Shown: positions 17,577-27,836, counted from the stretch's first letter. The stretch: 64,000 nucleotides of DNA from Pseudonocardia sp. HH130629-09 (GCF_001294645.1 NZ_CP011868.1:1922001-1986000), one strand, 5' to 3'. The notes: generated from the letters alone by a model not told the origin. Made by a program: numbers and translations.

Positions 17577-18149
17577 GTGACCGCCGCGATGCACCTGCCC
17601 CGGTTCCTCGTCCGCCAGCGGATCACCCTCGGCGTGAACCGCTACGACGTGCACGCCGCGAACCCCGACGGCAGCGCCGGGGCGCTCATGGCGTTCGCCC
17701 AGCAGAAGCGGTTCGCCTTCAGGGAGCAGGTCACCTTCTGGTCCGACGACAGCCGCTCCCGCGCGGTGTTCTCCTTCCGCGCCCGCCAACGCCTCGACGT
17801 CCGCGCCGAGCACGACGTGTTCGACGAGCACGGCCAGGTGATCGGCACCTTCGGCAAGCGGTTCGGGGCGAGCCTGCTGCGCTCGACCTGGACGCTGACC
17901 GCGCCCGGGATCGCCGCGACCGGGCGCGAACGGAGCCTGGGCGTCGCGCTGCTGCGCCGGGTCGCGGAGAACCTGCCGCTGCCGTACCACTTCGACGTCA
18001 CCGACGACGCCGACGGCACCCTGCTGATGAGCAGCGACCGGCGGTGGTCGCTGCGCGACTCCTACGACGTCGCCGTCCCGGACCCGCGCGTCGACTTCCG
18101 CCTGGCCGCCGCGTTCGCCGTCGCGCTGGACGCGTTGCAGGAACGCTGA
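17577..18149 (+). CDS. LURP-one-related (tubby-like fold) family protein
   Basis: A 190-residue soluble protein with the LURP-one/phospholipid-scramblase-like beta pattern: an N-terminal FLVRQRITLGVNRYDV, alternating strands, R-x-R-Q-R-L-D-V-R-A (RARQRLDVRA), a turn GQVIGTFGKRF and a W-T-L segment. This fold is shared with plant LURP1 and bacterial YxjI; function in bacteria is unclear. Start GTG at 17577, the first in-frame start near the homology. It is divergent from the SDR and 6 bases from the convergent pepA. Confidence 0.75.
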   Translation: MTAAMHLPRFLVRQRITLGVNRYDVHAANPDGSAGALMAFAQQKRFAFREQVTFWSDDSRSRAVFSFRARQRLDVRAEHDVFDEHGQVIGTFGKRFGASLLRSTWTLTAPGIAATGRERSLGVALLRRVAENLPLPYHFDVTDDADGTLLMSSDRRWSLRDSYDVAVPDPRVDFRLAAAFAVALDALQER

Positions 18150-18155
18150 GGCAGG

Positions 18156-19670
18156 TCAGCCGTTCGCGGCCACGTCCTCCAGGAACGCCAGCAGGGTGCG
18201 CACCGGGACACCGGTGCCGCCCTTGGTCGTGTAGCCGCGTGGCCCGCCGGTGTTGAACGACGGCCCGGCGATGTCGATGTGCGCCCACGGGAGCCCGGCG
18301 GGCACGAACTCCTTGAGGAACACCCCGGCCAGGAGCATCCCGGCGAACCGCTGCCCGCTGACGTTGCTGATGTCGGCCACCCGCGAGTCGAGCTCGCTGC
18401 GCAGGTACTCCGGCAGCGGCATCGCCCAGGCGTCCTCGCCGGTGGCGGTGCCGTGCGCGGCGACCCGGTCGCGCAGCTCGTCGGAGCCCATCACCCCGGC
18501 GGTGCGCATGCCGAGCGCGACGAGCTGCGCGCCGGTCAGCGTCGAGGTCTCCACCAGGTAGTCGGGGTCGTCCTGGGCGGCGCGGACGATCGCGTCGGCG
18601 AGGATCAGCCGTCCCTCGGCGTCGGTGTTGAGCACCTCGACGGTGGTGCCGCCGAACATGGTCAGCACGTCGCCGGGCTTGTACGCCGTCGACGACGGCA
18701 TGTTCTCCGCCATCGGCACGGTCGCGGTCACGGTGACCGGCAGCTCCAGCTTCGCGGCCAGCACGACGGTCGCGACGACCGCGGCCGCCCCGCCCATGTC
18801 CGAGGTCATGTCGGCCATGCCGGCGTTGGGCTTGAGCGAGATGCCGCCGGTGTCGAAGGTGATGCCCTTGCCGACGAGCGCGACCCGCTTCGACGGGGCG
18901 GCGCCGCCGTTCCAGGTCAGGCGGACCAGCCGCGGTGGGTTCGCCGACCCCTTCCCGACGCCGGTGATGCCGCCGTAGCCGTTCTCCCGCAGCTGCGCGT
19001 CGTCGAGGACCTCGGTGACCAGGCCGGCACGCTCGCCGAGGGCGACCGCGTGCGCCGCGAAGGTCTCCGGGACCAGCACGTTCGGCGCGGTGTTGACCAG
19101 GTCCCGCGCGGTGACGACGGCCTCGGCGACCAGCGTCGCCCGCTGCACGGACCGGTCGTCGGTGCCGGTGAACGACCAGCTGCCGACCGGGGCGGCCGCG
19201 GCGTCGGTCGAGGTCCGGTGCCGGTCGAAGCGGTAGCCGCCCAGGACGGCGCCGACGACCGCGGCCTCGGCGTCGACCGCCGACAGCGTGCTCAGCGCCG
19301 AGCCGGTCCCGGCCAGCGCGCGGGCGGCGGCACCGGCGCCGCGCCGGACCGCCTCGGACGCCTTCGGTCCCTCGGCCGGGCGGCCCAGACCGACCGCGAC
19401 CAGCCGTGGCGCGGACAGCGCTCCGCGGGTCGGCAGCGAGACGACCTGTTCGGCCTTGCCGGTCGCGCCGACGGTGGTGAGCAGCTCCAGCAGCTCCCCG
19501 GAGAACGCGGTGTCGACGCCGTCGGCGCCCGCGGCCAGGGCCGGGCCGGTGCCGTCGGCGGCGTCGGCCGCGGGGGCGTACAGACCGACCACGACGGCGT
19601 CGACTACCGCCTCCGTCTCGGCACCGCTGTGCGCGGCGGTCTGGGGGAGGGTCGGGACGTCGATCGGCAC
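18156..19670 (-). CDS. pepA: Leucyl aminopeptidase (M17)
   Basis: Metal-dependent exopeptidase that removes N-terminal residues from peptides in the cytoplasm; in some bacteria PepA also binds DNA. The 504-residue protein has a variable N-terminal domain and the M17 catalytic domain with [29 protein letters not shown] and the signature [13 protein letters not shown] that holds two metal ligands. I start at the GTG at 19670, which has GGAG at normal distance; an alternative GTG at 19679 abuts it. Position matches Rv2213 pepB in M. tuberculosis. Confidence 0.95.
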   Translation of the reverse strand: MPIDVPTLPQTAAHSGAETEAVVDAVVVGLYAPAADAADGTGPALAAGADGVDTAFSGELLELLTTVGATGKAEQVVSLPTRGALSAPRLVAVGLGRPAEGPKASEAVRRGAGAAARALAGTGSALSTLSAVDAEAAVVGAVLGGYRFDRHRTSTDAAAAPVGSWSFTGTDDRSVQRATLVAEAVVTARDLVNTAPNVLVPETFAAHAVALGERAGLVTEVLDDAQLRENGYGGITGVGKGSANPPRLVRLTWNGGAAPSKRVALVGKGITFDTGGISLKPNAGMADMTSDMGGAAAVVATVVLAAKLELPVTVTATVPMAENMPSSTAYKPGDVLTMFGGTTVEVLNTDAEGRLILADAIVRAAQDDPDYLVETSTLTGAQLVALGMRTAGVMGSDELRDRVAAHGTATGEDAWAMPLPEYLRSELDSRVADISNVSGQRFAGMLLAGVFLKEFVPAGLPWAHIDIAGPSFNTGGPRGYTTKGGTGVPVRTLLAFLEDVAANG

Positions 19671-19879
19671 GGGTGGCACTCCTCGGGTCGGACGGGAACG
19701 GTGGGTATCGGACGAGTGGTTCCGCCTCGCCCGATCTCACCCTGCGTGGCCGGTGCGCGTGTCCTGTGCGCCGGGCGGGTGGGGAGCCGGGTGGCGGGGT
19801 GGACGACGAGACCGGACCGAAATGGTAATGACACCCCCGCGGCGCCGCGCGGCACAGGGGTGGATGGGAGGGTGAACGG

Positions 19880-21238
19880 GTGCCTCGCCCCCCGTACCGG
19901 ATGCCGACCGTGACCGCGGTCGTCGTCGCCCTCGCGGCGACGTTCGGTACCGGGCTGTACGCCGCGCTCGGGTCCGCTGCGGCGTCGGCGGGAACCTGGT
20001 TCCCGCTCGGGGTGCTGCTCGCCGCGCTGCTCGCGCTCGGCGTGGTCGCCTCGACCGCGCACCTGTCGCTCGCCCGCCCGGCCGGTCCGGAGCTGGCCCG
20101 CGGTGACCTGCCCGCCCCGGCGCTGCGGCTCGGGGCGGTCGCGCGGGTGACCTCGCGGGTCGCCGCCGGGTCGGCGGCGGCACTGGTGTTCGGTGCCTAC
20201 GTGCTGCCGACCCAGCCGGTGACGATCGCGGTGGTGGCGGTGCTCGCCGTCGTCGCGGTGAACGCCTTCGGGGTGCGGATCTCGCACGGCGCCGCGCGCG
20301 GTCTGGTGGTGGGCACGCTGCTCGCCCTGACCGTCGCGATCGCGGTGGGCCTGAGCTCGGAGGGGCCGCAGGCGGTGCTGTCCTCGGCGATGCCCGCCGC
20401 GGCGACCGGGGCGGGCATCGCCGGCGACGGCGCCGGGACGCCCGACGACCCGGCCGTCGCCACGCTGCAGGCCGCGATCGAACCGGGCCCGCTCGGGGTG
20501 CTCGCGGCCGCCGGGTTCGTCTTCCTCGCCTTCACCGGCCTGTCGCGCGTCGCCGAGCTCGGTGGCGGCCTGCGTGACCCGGTGCGGGCGATCCGCCGGG
20601 CCCCCGCGCTCGCGGTCATGATCACGACGCTGCTGCTGCTCCTGCTGTCGGCGGCGCTGCTGCGCGGGCTCGGCGCGTCCGGGCTGGCGTCGGCGTCGGC
20701 TCCGCTGGCCGCACTGATGGACACCAGCAGCAGCGCCCAGGTCGGGGTGCTGGTGCGGATCGGGGCCGCCGCCGCCACGGTCGCCGCGCTGCTCGGTGCG
20801 CTCTCGCGTGCCGCGGCCGGGGCCGCCCGGCTGTCCCGCGAGGGGGAGCTGCCCGCGTTCCTGGGGCGGGGCGGGTCGCGTGGCACGCCGTGGGTGGCCG
20901 ACCTGACGCTGGGGGCGCTGACCCTGGCGATGACCCTGCTGCTGTCCGCGACGACCGCGATCGTGGTCACCGTGGTCGCGGCCCTGGTCCACCACGCGGT
21001 GGTGCACGCCGCGGTGCTCCGGCTGCCGGGGCGCCCGGTGCGGGCGGCGGTCGTCGCCGTCGCCGGTGGGGTGGGGTGCCTGGTCGTCGCCGCGGCGATG
21101 CCGCTGTGGCCGCTGCTCGCGACGGTCGGGGCGCTCGCCGCCGGCTGGCTGCTCTGCGCGGTCACCGCGCGCTCCCGTGCCCGTGCCGCGGCCGAGGAAC
21201 CCGTGCGCCGCACCGATCCCGAGGAGCAGGCGGCCTGA
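19880..21238 (+). CDS. APC-superfamily amino-acid/polyamine-type permease
   Basis: A 452-residue polytopic membrane protein with about 11-12 hydrophobic helices. The first reads [18 protein letters not shown], a T-G-L-Y version of the G-x-G-x-F/Y unwound helix of APC transporters. A later segment [20 protein letters not shown] followed by DPVRAIRRA matches the F-x-G-F-x-x-x-A-x-x-x-x-E-x-x-N-P-x-R-x-I-P-R pattern, with D in place of N. Substrate unknown. GGGAGGG precedes the GTG start. It is close to gcvT but that gene seems to have its own -10. Confidence 0.75.
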   Translation: MPRPPYRMPTVTAVVVALAATFGTGLYAALGSAAASAGTWFPLGVLLAALLALGVVASTAHLSLARPAGPELARGDLPAPALRLGAVARVTSRVAAGSAAALVFGAYVLPTQPVTIAVVAVLAVVAVNAFGVRISHGAARGLVVGTLLALTVAIAVGLSSEGPQAVLSSAMPAAATGAGIAGDGAGTPDDPAVATLQAAIEPGPLGVLAAAGFVFLAFTGLSRVAELGGGLRDPVRAIRRAPALAVMITTLLLLLLSAALLRGLGASGLASASAPLAALMDTSSSAQVGVLVRIGAAAATVAALLGALSRAAAGAARLSREGELPAFLGRGGSRGTPWVADLTLGALTLAMTLLLSATTAIVVTVVAALVHHAVVHAAVLRLPGRPVRAAVVAVAGGVGCLVVAAAMPLWPLLATVGALAAGWLLCAVTARSRARAAAEEPVRRTDPEEQAA

Positions 21239-21257
21239 GGCCGATAGGGTCGGGCGC

Positions 21258-22385
21258 GTGACCGACGAGCTCCTGCCCAGCCCACTGCACGACCGGCACG
21301 TCGCCCTCGCCGCCACCCTCGGCGAGTTCGGGGGATGGTCGATGCCGATCTCCTACCCGGGCGGCACCGTCGCCGAGCACACCTCGGTCCGGGAGACGGC
21401 GGGGCTGTTCGACGTCAGCCACCTCGGGACCGTCCCGGTCACCGGCCCGGGGGCGGCCGCGCACCTGAACGCCTGCCTGACCAACGACCTCGGCCGCATC
21501 GGCCCGGGCCGGGCCCAGTACACCCTGGCCTGCGACGCCCGCGGCGGCGTCGAGGACGACATGATCGTGTACCTGGCGGCCGACGACGACCTGCTGCTCG
21601 TCCCGAACGCCGCGAACTCCACCCGGATCGTCTCCGCGCTCGCCGCCGACGCCCCGCCCGGGGTCGTGATCACCGACCGGCACCGCGAGCTCGCGGTGCT
21701 CGCGGTGCAGGGCCCCCGGTCCCGCGAGGCGCTGGTCGCGGCCCTCGGTGCCGCGGGGGACGCCGTCGCCGGGCTGGACTACATGGCCTTCACCGACATC
21801 GAGGGCGGCCTGGGCGACGGCGGCGTGCGGATCTGCCGAACCGGCTACACCGGCGAGCTCGGCTACGAGGTCGTCCTCGCCGCCGGGGCCGCCCCCGCGA
21901 TGTGGGACGCCCTGCTCGACGCCGTCCGCGCGGTCGGCGGCGGGCCCTGCGGGCTCGCCGCGCGGGACACCCTGCGCACCGAGATGGGCTACCCGCTGCA
22001 CGGCCACGAGCTGTCCACCGAGATCAGCCCGGTGCAGGCCGGGAGCGGCTGGGCGGTCGGCTGGGACAAGCCCGCGTTCTGGGGCCGCGACGCGCTGCTG
22101 GCCGAGCGCGCGGCGGGCCCGGCGCGGCGGCTGCGTGCGCTGCGGGCGACCGGGCGCGGTGTCCCGCGGGCGGGCATGGCCGTCCTGGACGGCGAGGGCG
22201 GCGACCCGGTCGGCGTCGTCACCTCCGGGACGTTCTCGCCGACGTTGCGCACCGGCATCGCGCTGGCCCTGGTCGACACCGCACCGCAGGTGGCCGTCGG
22301 GGACACGCTCGTGATCGACGTCCGGGGCCGTGCGCTGCCGGTGGAGGTCGTGAAGCCGCCCCTGGTGCCCTCCCACGTGCGGTGA
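21258..22385 (+). CDS. gcvT: Glycine cleavage T protein (aminomethyltransferase)
   Basis: Transfers the methylene group from the lipoyl arm of GcvH to tetrahydrofolate during glycine breakdown. The 375-residue protein shows [20 protein letters not shown], the [14 protein letters not shown] motif, N-A-C-L-T-N-D-L and [12 protein letters not shown], all standard GcvT landmarks. The GTG start follows a TAGGGT -10 element (21245-21250) by 7 bases, so the mRNA is probably leaderless and no glycine riboswitch can fit. GcvH and GcvP are not in the window. Confidence 0.94.
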   Translation: MTDELLPSPLHDRHVALAATLGEFGGWSMPISYPGGTVAEHTSVRETAGLFDVSHLGTVPVTGPGAAAHLNACLTNDLGRIGPGRAQYTLACDARGGVEDDMIVYLAADDDLLLVPNAANSTRIVSALAADAPPGVVITDRHRELAVLAVQGPRSREALVAALGAAGDAVAGLDYMAFTDIEGGLGDGGVRICRTGYTGELGYEVVLAAGAAPAMWDALLDAVRAVGGGPCGLAARDTLRTEMGYPLHGHELSTEISPVQAGSGWAVGWDKPAFWGRDALLAERAAGPARRLRALRATGRGVPRAGMAVLDGEGGDPVGVVTSGTFSPTLRTGIALALVDTAPQVAVGDTLVIDVRGRALPVEVVKPPLVPSHVR

Positions 22386-22448
22386 CCCGTTCCGATGGTC
22401 GGGAATCCGACTGTCTGCCGGATGGACGCCGGGGATACCGTTCGTGTC

Positions 22449-23570
22449 ATGAGCGCGCCGAAGTTCTCCGTGACCCGCAACCCCGCCCCGGCGTCCCCCC
22501 AGCGGCGCGCCGACGTACTGGCCGCCCCTGGTTTCGGCCGGTACATGACCGACCACATGGTGACGATCCGGTGGACCGCCGGGACCGGCTGGCACGACCC
22601 GGCGGTCGTGCCCTACGGCCCGCTGACGCTGGACCCGTCGTCGATGGTCCTGCACTACGGGCAGGAGATCTTCGAGGGGCTCAAGGCCTACCGCCAGCCC
22701 GACGGCTCGATCGCCTCGTTCCGCCCCGACGCCAACGCCGCCCGGTTCGCCGGCTCCGCGCGCCGGCTCGCGATGGCAGAGCTCCCCGAGGAGCTGTTCC
22801 TCGCCTCACTGTCCGAGCTGCTCGCCGTGGACTCCGAGTGGGTGCCCGAGGCGGGCGGGGAGGACTCGCTCTACCTGCGGCCCTTCATGATCGCGACCGA
22901 GATCGGGCTGGGGGTGCGGCCGTCGTCGGAGTACCTCTACGCGGTCATCGCCTCGCCCGCCGGGCCGTACTTCGCCGGTGGGGTCCAGCCGATGGACGTG
23001 TGGCTGGAGACCGAGTACACCCGCGCGGCCCTCGGCGGCACCGGCACCGCCAAGTGCGGCGGGAACTACGCGGCGTCGCTGCTGCCGCAGTCGGTCGGCG
23101 CCCAGCACGGCTGCGCCCAGGTCGCCTACCTCGACGCCGAGGAGCGCCAGTGGATCGACGAAATGGGCTCGAACAACCTGTTCTTCGTCTTCCGCGGCGA
23201 CGACGGCTCGGTCGAGATCGCGACGCCGGACCTGCGCGGCTCGGTGCTCGCCGGCATCACCCGGGACTCGCTGATCACCGTGGCGGAGGACCTCGGGATG
23301 TCCGTGGTCGAGCGCCGCATCTCCGGCCAGGAGTGGCTCGGTGGTGCCGCGAGCGGCGTGCTGACCGAGGCGTTCGGCTGTGGCACCGCCGCGGTGATCA
23401 CTCCGATCGGGACGGTCAAGCACAGCGGCGGCGAGGTGACCATCGGCAACGGTGAGCCCGGCCCGGTCACCCTGCAGCTGCGTGACGCGCTGACCGCGAT
23501 CCAGCGCGGTGCGGCCCCGGACCCGCACGGCTGGATGCACACGCTGGTGCCGGCCTCCGCGTCGGTCTGA
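22449..23570 (+). CDS. ilvE: Branched-chain amino-acid aminotransferase
   Basis: PLP enzyme (fold type IV) for the last step of Leu, Ile and Val synthesis. The 373-residue protein has LHYGQEIFEGLKAY, the PLP-lysine in GTGTAKCGGNYAASLL, and NLFFVFRGDDGS, followed by EAFGCGTAAVITPIG. A TACCGT -10 element at 22436-22441 is 7 bases from the ATG, suggesting a leaderless transcript separate from gcvT. Order gcvT-ilvE matches Rv2211c-Rv2210c. Confidence 0.96.
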   Translation: MSAPKFSVTRNPAPASPQRRADVLAAPGFGRYMTDHMVTIRWTAGTGWHDPAVVPYGPLTLDPSSMVLHYGQEIFEGLKAYRQPDGSIASFRPDANAARFAGSARRLAMAELPEELFLASLSELLAVDSEWVPEAGGEDSLYLRPFMIATEIGLGVRPSSEYLYAVIASPAGPYFAGGVQPMDVWLETEYTRAALGGTGTAKCGGNYAASLLPQSVGAQHGCAQVAYLDAEERQWIDEMGSNNLFFVFRGDDGSVEIATPDLRGSVLAGITRDSLITVAEDLGMSVVERRISGQEWLGGAASGVLTEAFGCGTAAVITPIGTVKHSGGEVTIGNGEPGPVTLQLRDALTAIQRGAAPDPHGWMHTLVPASASV

Positions 23571-23589
23571 GACGCGCAGTCGGGCGGAG

Positions 23590-24330
23590 CGGTCCAGTGG
23601 TGGGGCCGTGCCCGTGGCACGGTTCCGCCGCCGACCTCCTTGACGATCCGGATCACCGGCGCCGTCTCGACGTGGGCGACGGACGGCAGCGTCGCGACCT
23701 GCTCGGTCAGATATCGGTAGACCCCCTGCTGGTCGGCGCAGAGCACCGTGGCGCACAGGTTCGTCGGGCCCGTGGTCGAGGCGGATCAGCCGGTGCGTGC
23801 GGCCAGCTGCTCGTAGGTGCTGCGTCCGTCGTCGGCCAGTGCGGCGACGAGTTCGCGGTCGCCGTCGTCGAGGCGGATGGGCCTGCCCGGTCCGTTCGGC
23901 GGTGCGGGTCGCAGGCGGGCGGCGGCAGCTGCGTCGAGCGGCCCGAGCTTGGCCACCGGACTCTCCGCGCCGCCGTAGAAGGTGTGCAGCACCGAGTGCG
24001 CGCTCACGGCCTCCACCCGTGATGTGCGGGGGAGCCGGTCGAGCAGCAACGTCTCGCTGTCGGTGTCGTGTTCGGCGCGCACTGCGCACACGATCTCGGT
24101 ACCGCCCGAGGTGAGCATCACCCACGAGGTGTCCGGTCGCCGCGCGAGTGCCTCCGCGACGGCGACGGCGACGGCGGCGGACGGCGCACAGCGCACAGCG
24201 CACGCGCAGGAACCACTCCAGAGCGCCGGTCGCGCCGGCGGCCGGGCGGCCCACGACCCGGATCGTTCCGGTCGAGCGCAGCCGGGTGTAGCGCCGGGCG
24301 ACCGTCCGCTCGGGGCGCCCGCTGCACCGC
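23590..24330 (-). pseudogene. Broken two-domain Lrp/AsnC-family regulator
   Basis: Pieces of a double Lrp protein read in order on the minus strand. First comes a truncated first HTH (ERTVARRYTRLRSTGTIRVV), then EWFLRVRC. After a frame change the first ligand domain reads WVMLTSGGTEIVCAVRAEHD and SVLHTFYGG, and then the start of a second HTH (LDDGDRELVAALADDGRSTY) ends at a stop near 23786. A further frame holds the end of the second ligand domain (QQGVYRYLTEQVATLPSVAH, ETAPVIRIVKEVGG). The first frame change sits on a 7-bp tandem repeat; the second HTH and part of domain 2 are deleted; the N-terminus is missing. Confidence 0.8.
24184..24203. repeat. 7-bp tandem repeat that breaks the Lrp-like gene
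   Basis: The unit GCGCACA occurs twice in full plus six bases (24184-24190, 24191-24197, 24198-24203). Removing one unit restores one reading frame through the regulator, so it looks like a slipped-strand duplication. Confidence 0.75.
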
Positions 24331-25094
24331 CTGGCCCTGGGCGGGCCGCGGGCGCGGCCCCGCGACGGCCTGCGGGCGGTGTACGGGTCGGCCGTGGAGC
24401 TGCTGGAGACCGGCTACGCCTACCGGATCACCGACGCCGCCCGCCAGGCGGCCCGCTACCGGCACGGACGGGTGTTCCTGGCCGGCGACGCCGCCCACGT
24501 CCACCTGCCCCTCGGCGCCCGGAGCATGAACACCGGCATCCAGGACGCGATGAACCTCGGGTGGAAGCTCGGCGCCGCCGTGCACGGCTGGGCCGGGCCC
24601 GGATTGCTCGACACCTACCACGAGGAGCGCCACCCGGTCGGCGCCGCGGTCCTGCGCAACGTCGCGGCCCAGAGCCTGCTGATGGACTGGGCCGGCACCG
24701 GATCCCCGGCGTCACGGCGGCCCGGGACCTCGTCGTCGAGCTGGCAGCGCTGCCGGAGGTGCGTCGGAGGCTGACCGAGACGCTCTCCGGCCGGGCCGTC
24801 CGCTATCCGATGCCCGGCGTGGGAGAGCACCCGCTGGTCGGTCGTCCCGCCCCCGACGTCGACCTCGGTCCGGCCCGGCTCCACGAGCTCCTGCGCGCCG
24901 GTCGTGGTGTGCTCGTCGATCCCCGGGACCACTACGGCGAGCAGGAGCGCCGCTGGAGCGGCCGGATCCGGCGCGCCGGCCGGGGCGCCGACACCGACGC
25001 CCTGCTGGTCCGGCCCGACGGCCACGTCTGCTGGGCCGGCGACCCCTCGACCCTCGACGTCGCCCTCGGCCGCTGGTTCGGGGAACCGCGGTGA
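24318..25094 (+). pseudogene. C-terminal remnant of an FAD-dependent aromatic monooxygenase
   Basis: From about 24379 the frame reads GRVFLAGDAAHVHLPLGARS and NTGIQDAMNLGWKLGA, the FAD-ribityl-binding GD motif of PheA/TfdB-type hydroxylases. It continues LDTYHEERHPVGAAVLRN and then slips frame near 24690-24710. The other frame carries the thioredoxin-like tail: LVVELAALPEVRRRL, GRAVRYPMPG, HPLVGRPAPDVDL, ELLRAGRGVLVD. The N-terminal FAD-binding half is absent. The left end abuts the truncated regulator, so one deletion probably removed both 5' ends. Confidence 0.8.
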
Positions 25095-25110
25095 CCCGCT
25101 CGGCGGCCCG

Positions 25111-25935
25111 TCAGCCCGGGACCGCGGCCGCCAGCACGACGAGGACGGCGGTGCCGCCCACCTCGCAGGCCGCGCCCAGCACGTCGCCGCTCATCCCGCC
25201 GAACCGGCGCCGGGTGTGGTGGGCCAGCACCACCACCAGCAGCGCCGCGAGCAGGACCGCCCCCAGCACGGCCGCCGTCGTCACGACGGTGCCCGCCGGT
25301 CCCGTCGCGGCCAGCGTCACGGTGGCGGCCGAGGCCAGCCCGGCCCACCACAGCGGCGCGACCCACACCGGCTGTGACCCGGCGACCGTCGCACCGAGAC
25401 CACCCGGGCGCGCGGCGGGCGTGCCGCGGCGCGCGACCCAGCAGAACCCGGCGCGCCCGGTCGCCGCGGCCAGCGCACAGACCACCAGCACGACGACCGG
25501 TGGCGCGGCCACCAGCTGGGCGAGTGCCGCGGCGCGGGCGCCCAGCACCACCAGCAGCGTGACGACGGCGAACGGTCCCGCCCCGCCGTCGGCCATGATC
25601 CGCAGCGCCCGCTCCGGCGGGCCGTAGCTGCCCAGACCGTCAGCGGTGTCGGCGATGCCGTCGACGTGCATCCCGCGCGTCGCCAGGGCACCCGCCCCGA
25701 CCGTGAGCAGGCCTGCGACCAGCGGGGACACCCCGGCCGTGACCAGACCGGTGAGCAGCGCCCCGCCCGCGACGCCGAGCCCGGCACCGACCAGCGGCGC
25801 CCAGCGCAGAGCGGCCGCGGCGACGCCGTCGGGCAGCGCGCCGTCGTCGGCGGTGCGTACCCGGGCCGGCACGACGGTCAGCCAGCTCACCGCCAGCGCG
25901 AGTCCGGCGAGGGGACCCGGCCGGGGTCCGCTCAC
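25111..25935 (-). CDS. cobS: Adenosylcobinamide-GDP ribazoletransferase (cobalamin synthase)
   Basis: Membrane enzyme joining adenosylcobinamide-GDP with alpha-ribazole in late cobalamin assembly. The 274-residue protein is mostly hydrophobic helices and has the family motif RGMHVDGIADTADGLG (conserved D-G-x-x-D-x-x-D-G) at about residue 85, and MADGGAGPFAVVTL. GTG start at 25935 overlaps the cobUT stop by 4 bases (GTGA), so it is translated in tandem with that gene. Confidence 0.95.
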   Translation of the reverse strand: MSGPRPGPLAGLALAVSWLTVVPARVRTADDGALPDGVAAAALRWAPLVGAGLGVAGGALLTGLVTAGVSPLVAGLLTVGAGALATRGMHVDGIADTADGLGSYGPPERALRIMADGGAGPFAVVTLLVVLGARAAALAQLVAAPPVVVLVVCALAAATGRAGFCWVARRGTPAARPGGLGATVAGSQPVWVAPLWWAGLASAATVTLAATGPAGTVVTTAAVLGAVLLAALLVVVLAHHTRRRFGGMSGDVLGAACEVGGTAVLVVLAAAVPG

Positions 25936-27803
25936 CGCCCGGCGCCGGCCGCCGCGATCACGTCGCCCGGCACGACGCCGGTGTCGCGCGCCGTCCCGGT
26001 CTCGGCGAGCAGCCGCGCCGCGGTCACCACCAGCGGCAGCGCCGTCACCGCGGCGGTGCCGTCCTCGGTGCGCACCGCCAGGTCCAGCAGCGGCACCAGC
26101 GACAGGTGCTCCAGGACGAGCGTCGCGGCCGGTTCGGTCGACGGCTGCGCCGCGACCCACCAGTCCTTCGCCCCGGGGGCCAGCTCGTCGGCCAGCAGCG
26201 CTGCCGCGCCGACCGCCAGACCGTCGAGCACCGCGGGCACCTTCCGCTCCGCGGCCCGGGCGAGGAAACCGGCGAGCACGATCAGGTCCGTGCCGCCCAC
26301 GGTGCGCAGCAGCGCCAGCGGATCGCGCAGGTGCGGACGCGCCCGGCGCAGCGCGTCGCGGATCGCGACGGCCTTGCGCATCCAGGCGCGGTCGTCGATC
26401 CCCGACGCCCGCCCCACGACGGCGACCGGCTCGGCCCCGGTCACGGCCGCGACCAGCGTCGCGGCCGGGGTCGTCACGCCGACGGCGAGCGTCGCCGGGA
26501 TCAGCAGGTCCGCCCCGGCGTCGATCTCGGCGTCGGCCAGCCGGCGCCCGGTCAGCCAGGCGGTGGTGGCGCGCTCACCGTCGAGGGCGTCCTCGCGGTC
26601 GATCCGGCCGGTGCCGTGGGCGACGAGCCAGCCCGGTTCGGCACCCTCGGCCCCGGACACCAGCCCGACGTCGACGACCCGCACGGTCGCCCCGGCGGCC
26701 CGCGCGGCGACGGTCACCGGCAGCCGTCCGGCCGCGGCGGCGGTCGCCCGCACCGCGGACACCTCGGGCGGGTAGGCCGAGACACCGTTCGCGGCGATGC
26801 CGTGGTCGGCGGCGAGCAGCACCACCCGGGCGCGCACCGGGGCCTGCGGCGGGCAGGTGCCCTGGCAGGAGGCCAGCCACACACCCAGCTCACCCAGCCT
26901 GCCGAGCCCACCGGTGGGCATCGCGAGCCCGTCCACCAGCGCGACGGCCTCGCGGCGGCTGCGGGAGTCCGGCCGTCCGACGGCGACCGGGACGATCTCG
27001 ACGTCGGACTCCGACACCGAGTCGGGCGTCGGCGCGGCCCCGGCGACGGCGCCCGCGGCGGCTCCGGTCGCGGGGACGACCGCACCCGGCACCCCGGCCG
27101 GGGTGCCGGCGACGTCGCCGGCGGGATCCGCGACCTCCGCCCCGGCGGCCCCGGCAACGGGGACCTCGGGCTCCGGGACCTCTTCTGCCGGGACCTCGGT
27201 GACCGGGGCCGGAGCGACGGCCGGAGTCCCGGCGGTGCCACCCGGGGGCAGCGCGAGCGCCCGCCCCGCCACCACCAGCACGACGTCGTCGCACACCCGC
27301 GCGAGGGCGGCGTTCAGCTCGCCGAGGCGGTCGCGGAACAGCCGCCCGGCGCGGGTGTCCGGCACGACGCCCAGCCCGGTCTCGGCGGAGACCAGCACCA
27401 GCGGCCCGGGCGCGGCGGCGACCGCGGCGACCAGCCCGTCGACGGCGGCGTCGACGCCGGCGGGCACGACCGGGGCGGCCCAGGCGCCGGCGTCGTCCAG
27501 GACACCGGTCAGCCAGGTCGCCAGGTCGTCGACCAGCACCGGGCCGGGCCGGGCGAGCGCGGTGGCCAGCTCGGTGCCGACGACCTCCTCGGTGGTCCAG
27601 TGCGCGGGGCGCCGGGCGGCGTGCGCGGCGATGCGGGCGTCCCAGTCGGTGTCGCCGGGGATCCGCCGACCGGTCGCCAGGTAGCGGACCGCCGCGTCGC
27701 CGGGCAGCCCCTCGAGCAGTACCTCGGCGTGCCGCGACTTGCCGGAGCGCGTGCCCCCGAGGACGAGTGTCCGCAGTTCGACGGGAGGAGTCACGCCGCA
27801 CAT
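25932..27803 (-). CDS. cobUT: Fused CobU-CobT: adenosylcobinamide kinase/guanylyltransferase and DMB phosphoribosyltransferase
   Basis: One 623-residue frame covers two late cobalamin steps. Residues 1 to about 190 are CobU: P-loop LGGTRSGKSRHAE, D-x-D-W-D-A-R-I (DTDWDARIAAH), VLVDDLATWLTGVL and SAETGLGVVPDTRAGRLFRD. An Ala/Pro/Val/Glu-rich linker of roughly 80 residues follows. Residues from about 275 are CobT: GLGRLGELGVWLASCQG, LAADHGIAANGVSAYP, GVTTPAATLVAAVTG and LEHLSLVPLLDLAVRTEDGT, whose Glu corresponds to the catalytic base region. The products meet at CobS, encoded next. Only 33 bases separate its start from the divergent gene, so there is no room for a cobalamin riboswitch. A later GTG at 27794 is possible. 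Confidence 0.93.
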   Translation of the reverse strand: MCGVTPPVELRTLVLGGTRSGKSRHAEVLLEGLPGDAAVRYLATGRRIPGDTDWDARIAAHAARRPAHWTTEEVVGTELATALARPGPVLVDDLATWLTGVLDDAGAWAAPVVPAGVDAAVDGLVAAVAAAPGPLVLVSAETGLGVVPDTRAGRLFRDRLGELNAALARVCDDVVLVVAGRALALPPGGTAGTPAVAPAPVTEVPAEEVPEPEVPVAGAAGAEVADPAGDVAGTPAGVPGAVVPATGAAAGAVAGAAPTPDSVSESDVEIVPVAVGRPDSRSRREAVALVDGLAMPTGGLGRLGELGVWLASCQGTCPPQAPVRARVVLLAADHGIAANGVSAYPPEVSAVRATAAAAGRLPVTVAARAAGATVRVVDVGLVSGAEGAEPGWLVAHGTGRIDREDALDGERATTAWLTGRRLADAEIDAGADLLIPATLAVGVTTPAATLVAAVTGAEPVAVVGRASGIDDRAWMRKAVAIRDALRRARPHLRDPLALLRTVGGTDLIVLAGFLARAAERKVPAVLDGLAVGAAALLADELAPGAKDWWVAAQPSTEPAATLVLEHLSLVPLLDLAVRTEDGTAAVTALPLVVTAARLLAETGTARDTGVVPGDVIAAAGAGR

Positions 27804-27836
27804 CGTGTCCTACCGGTCCCCGGTAGCGTCGCGAAG

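Noticed and set aside
21239-21257. Glycine riboswitch before gcvT
   Set aside because: The -10 element lies 7 bases before the start codon, leaving no leader RNA.
21335-23455. Open frame of 706 codons over gcvT and ilvE
   Set aside because: Shifted frame over two well-supported enzymes; Arg/Gly-rich shadow.
27804-27836. Cobalamin riboswitch before cobUT
   Set aside because: Only 33 bases separate the divergent starts, too few for the 200-nt element.
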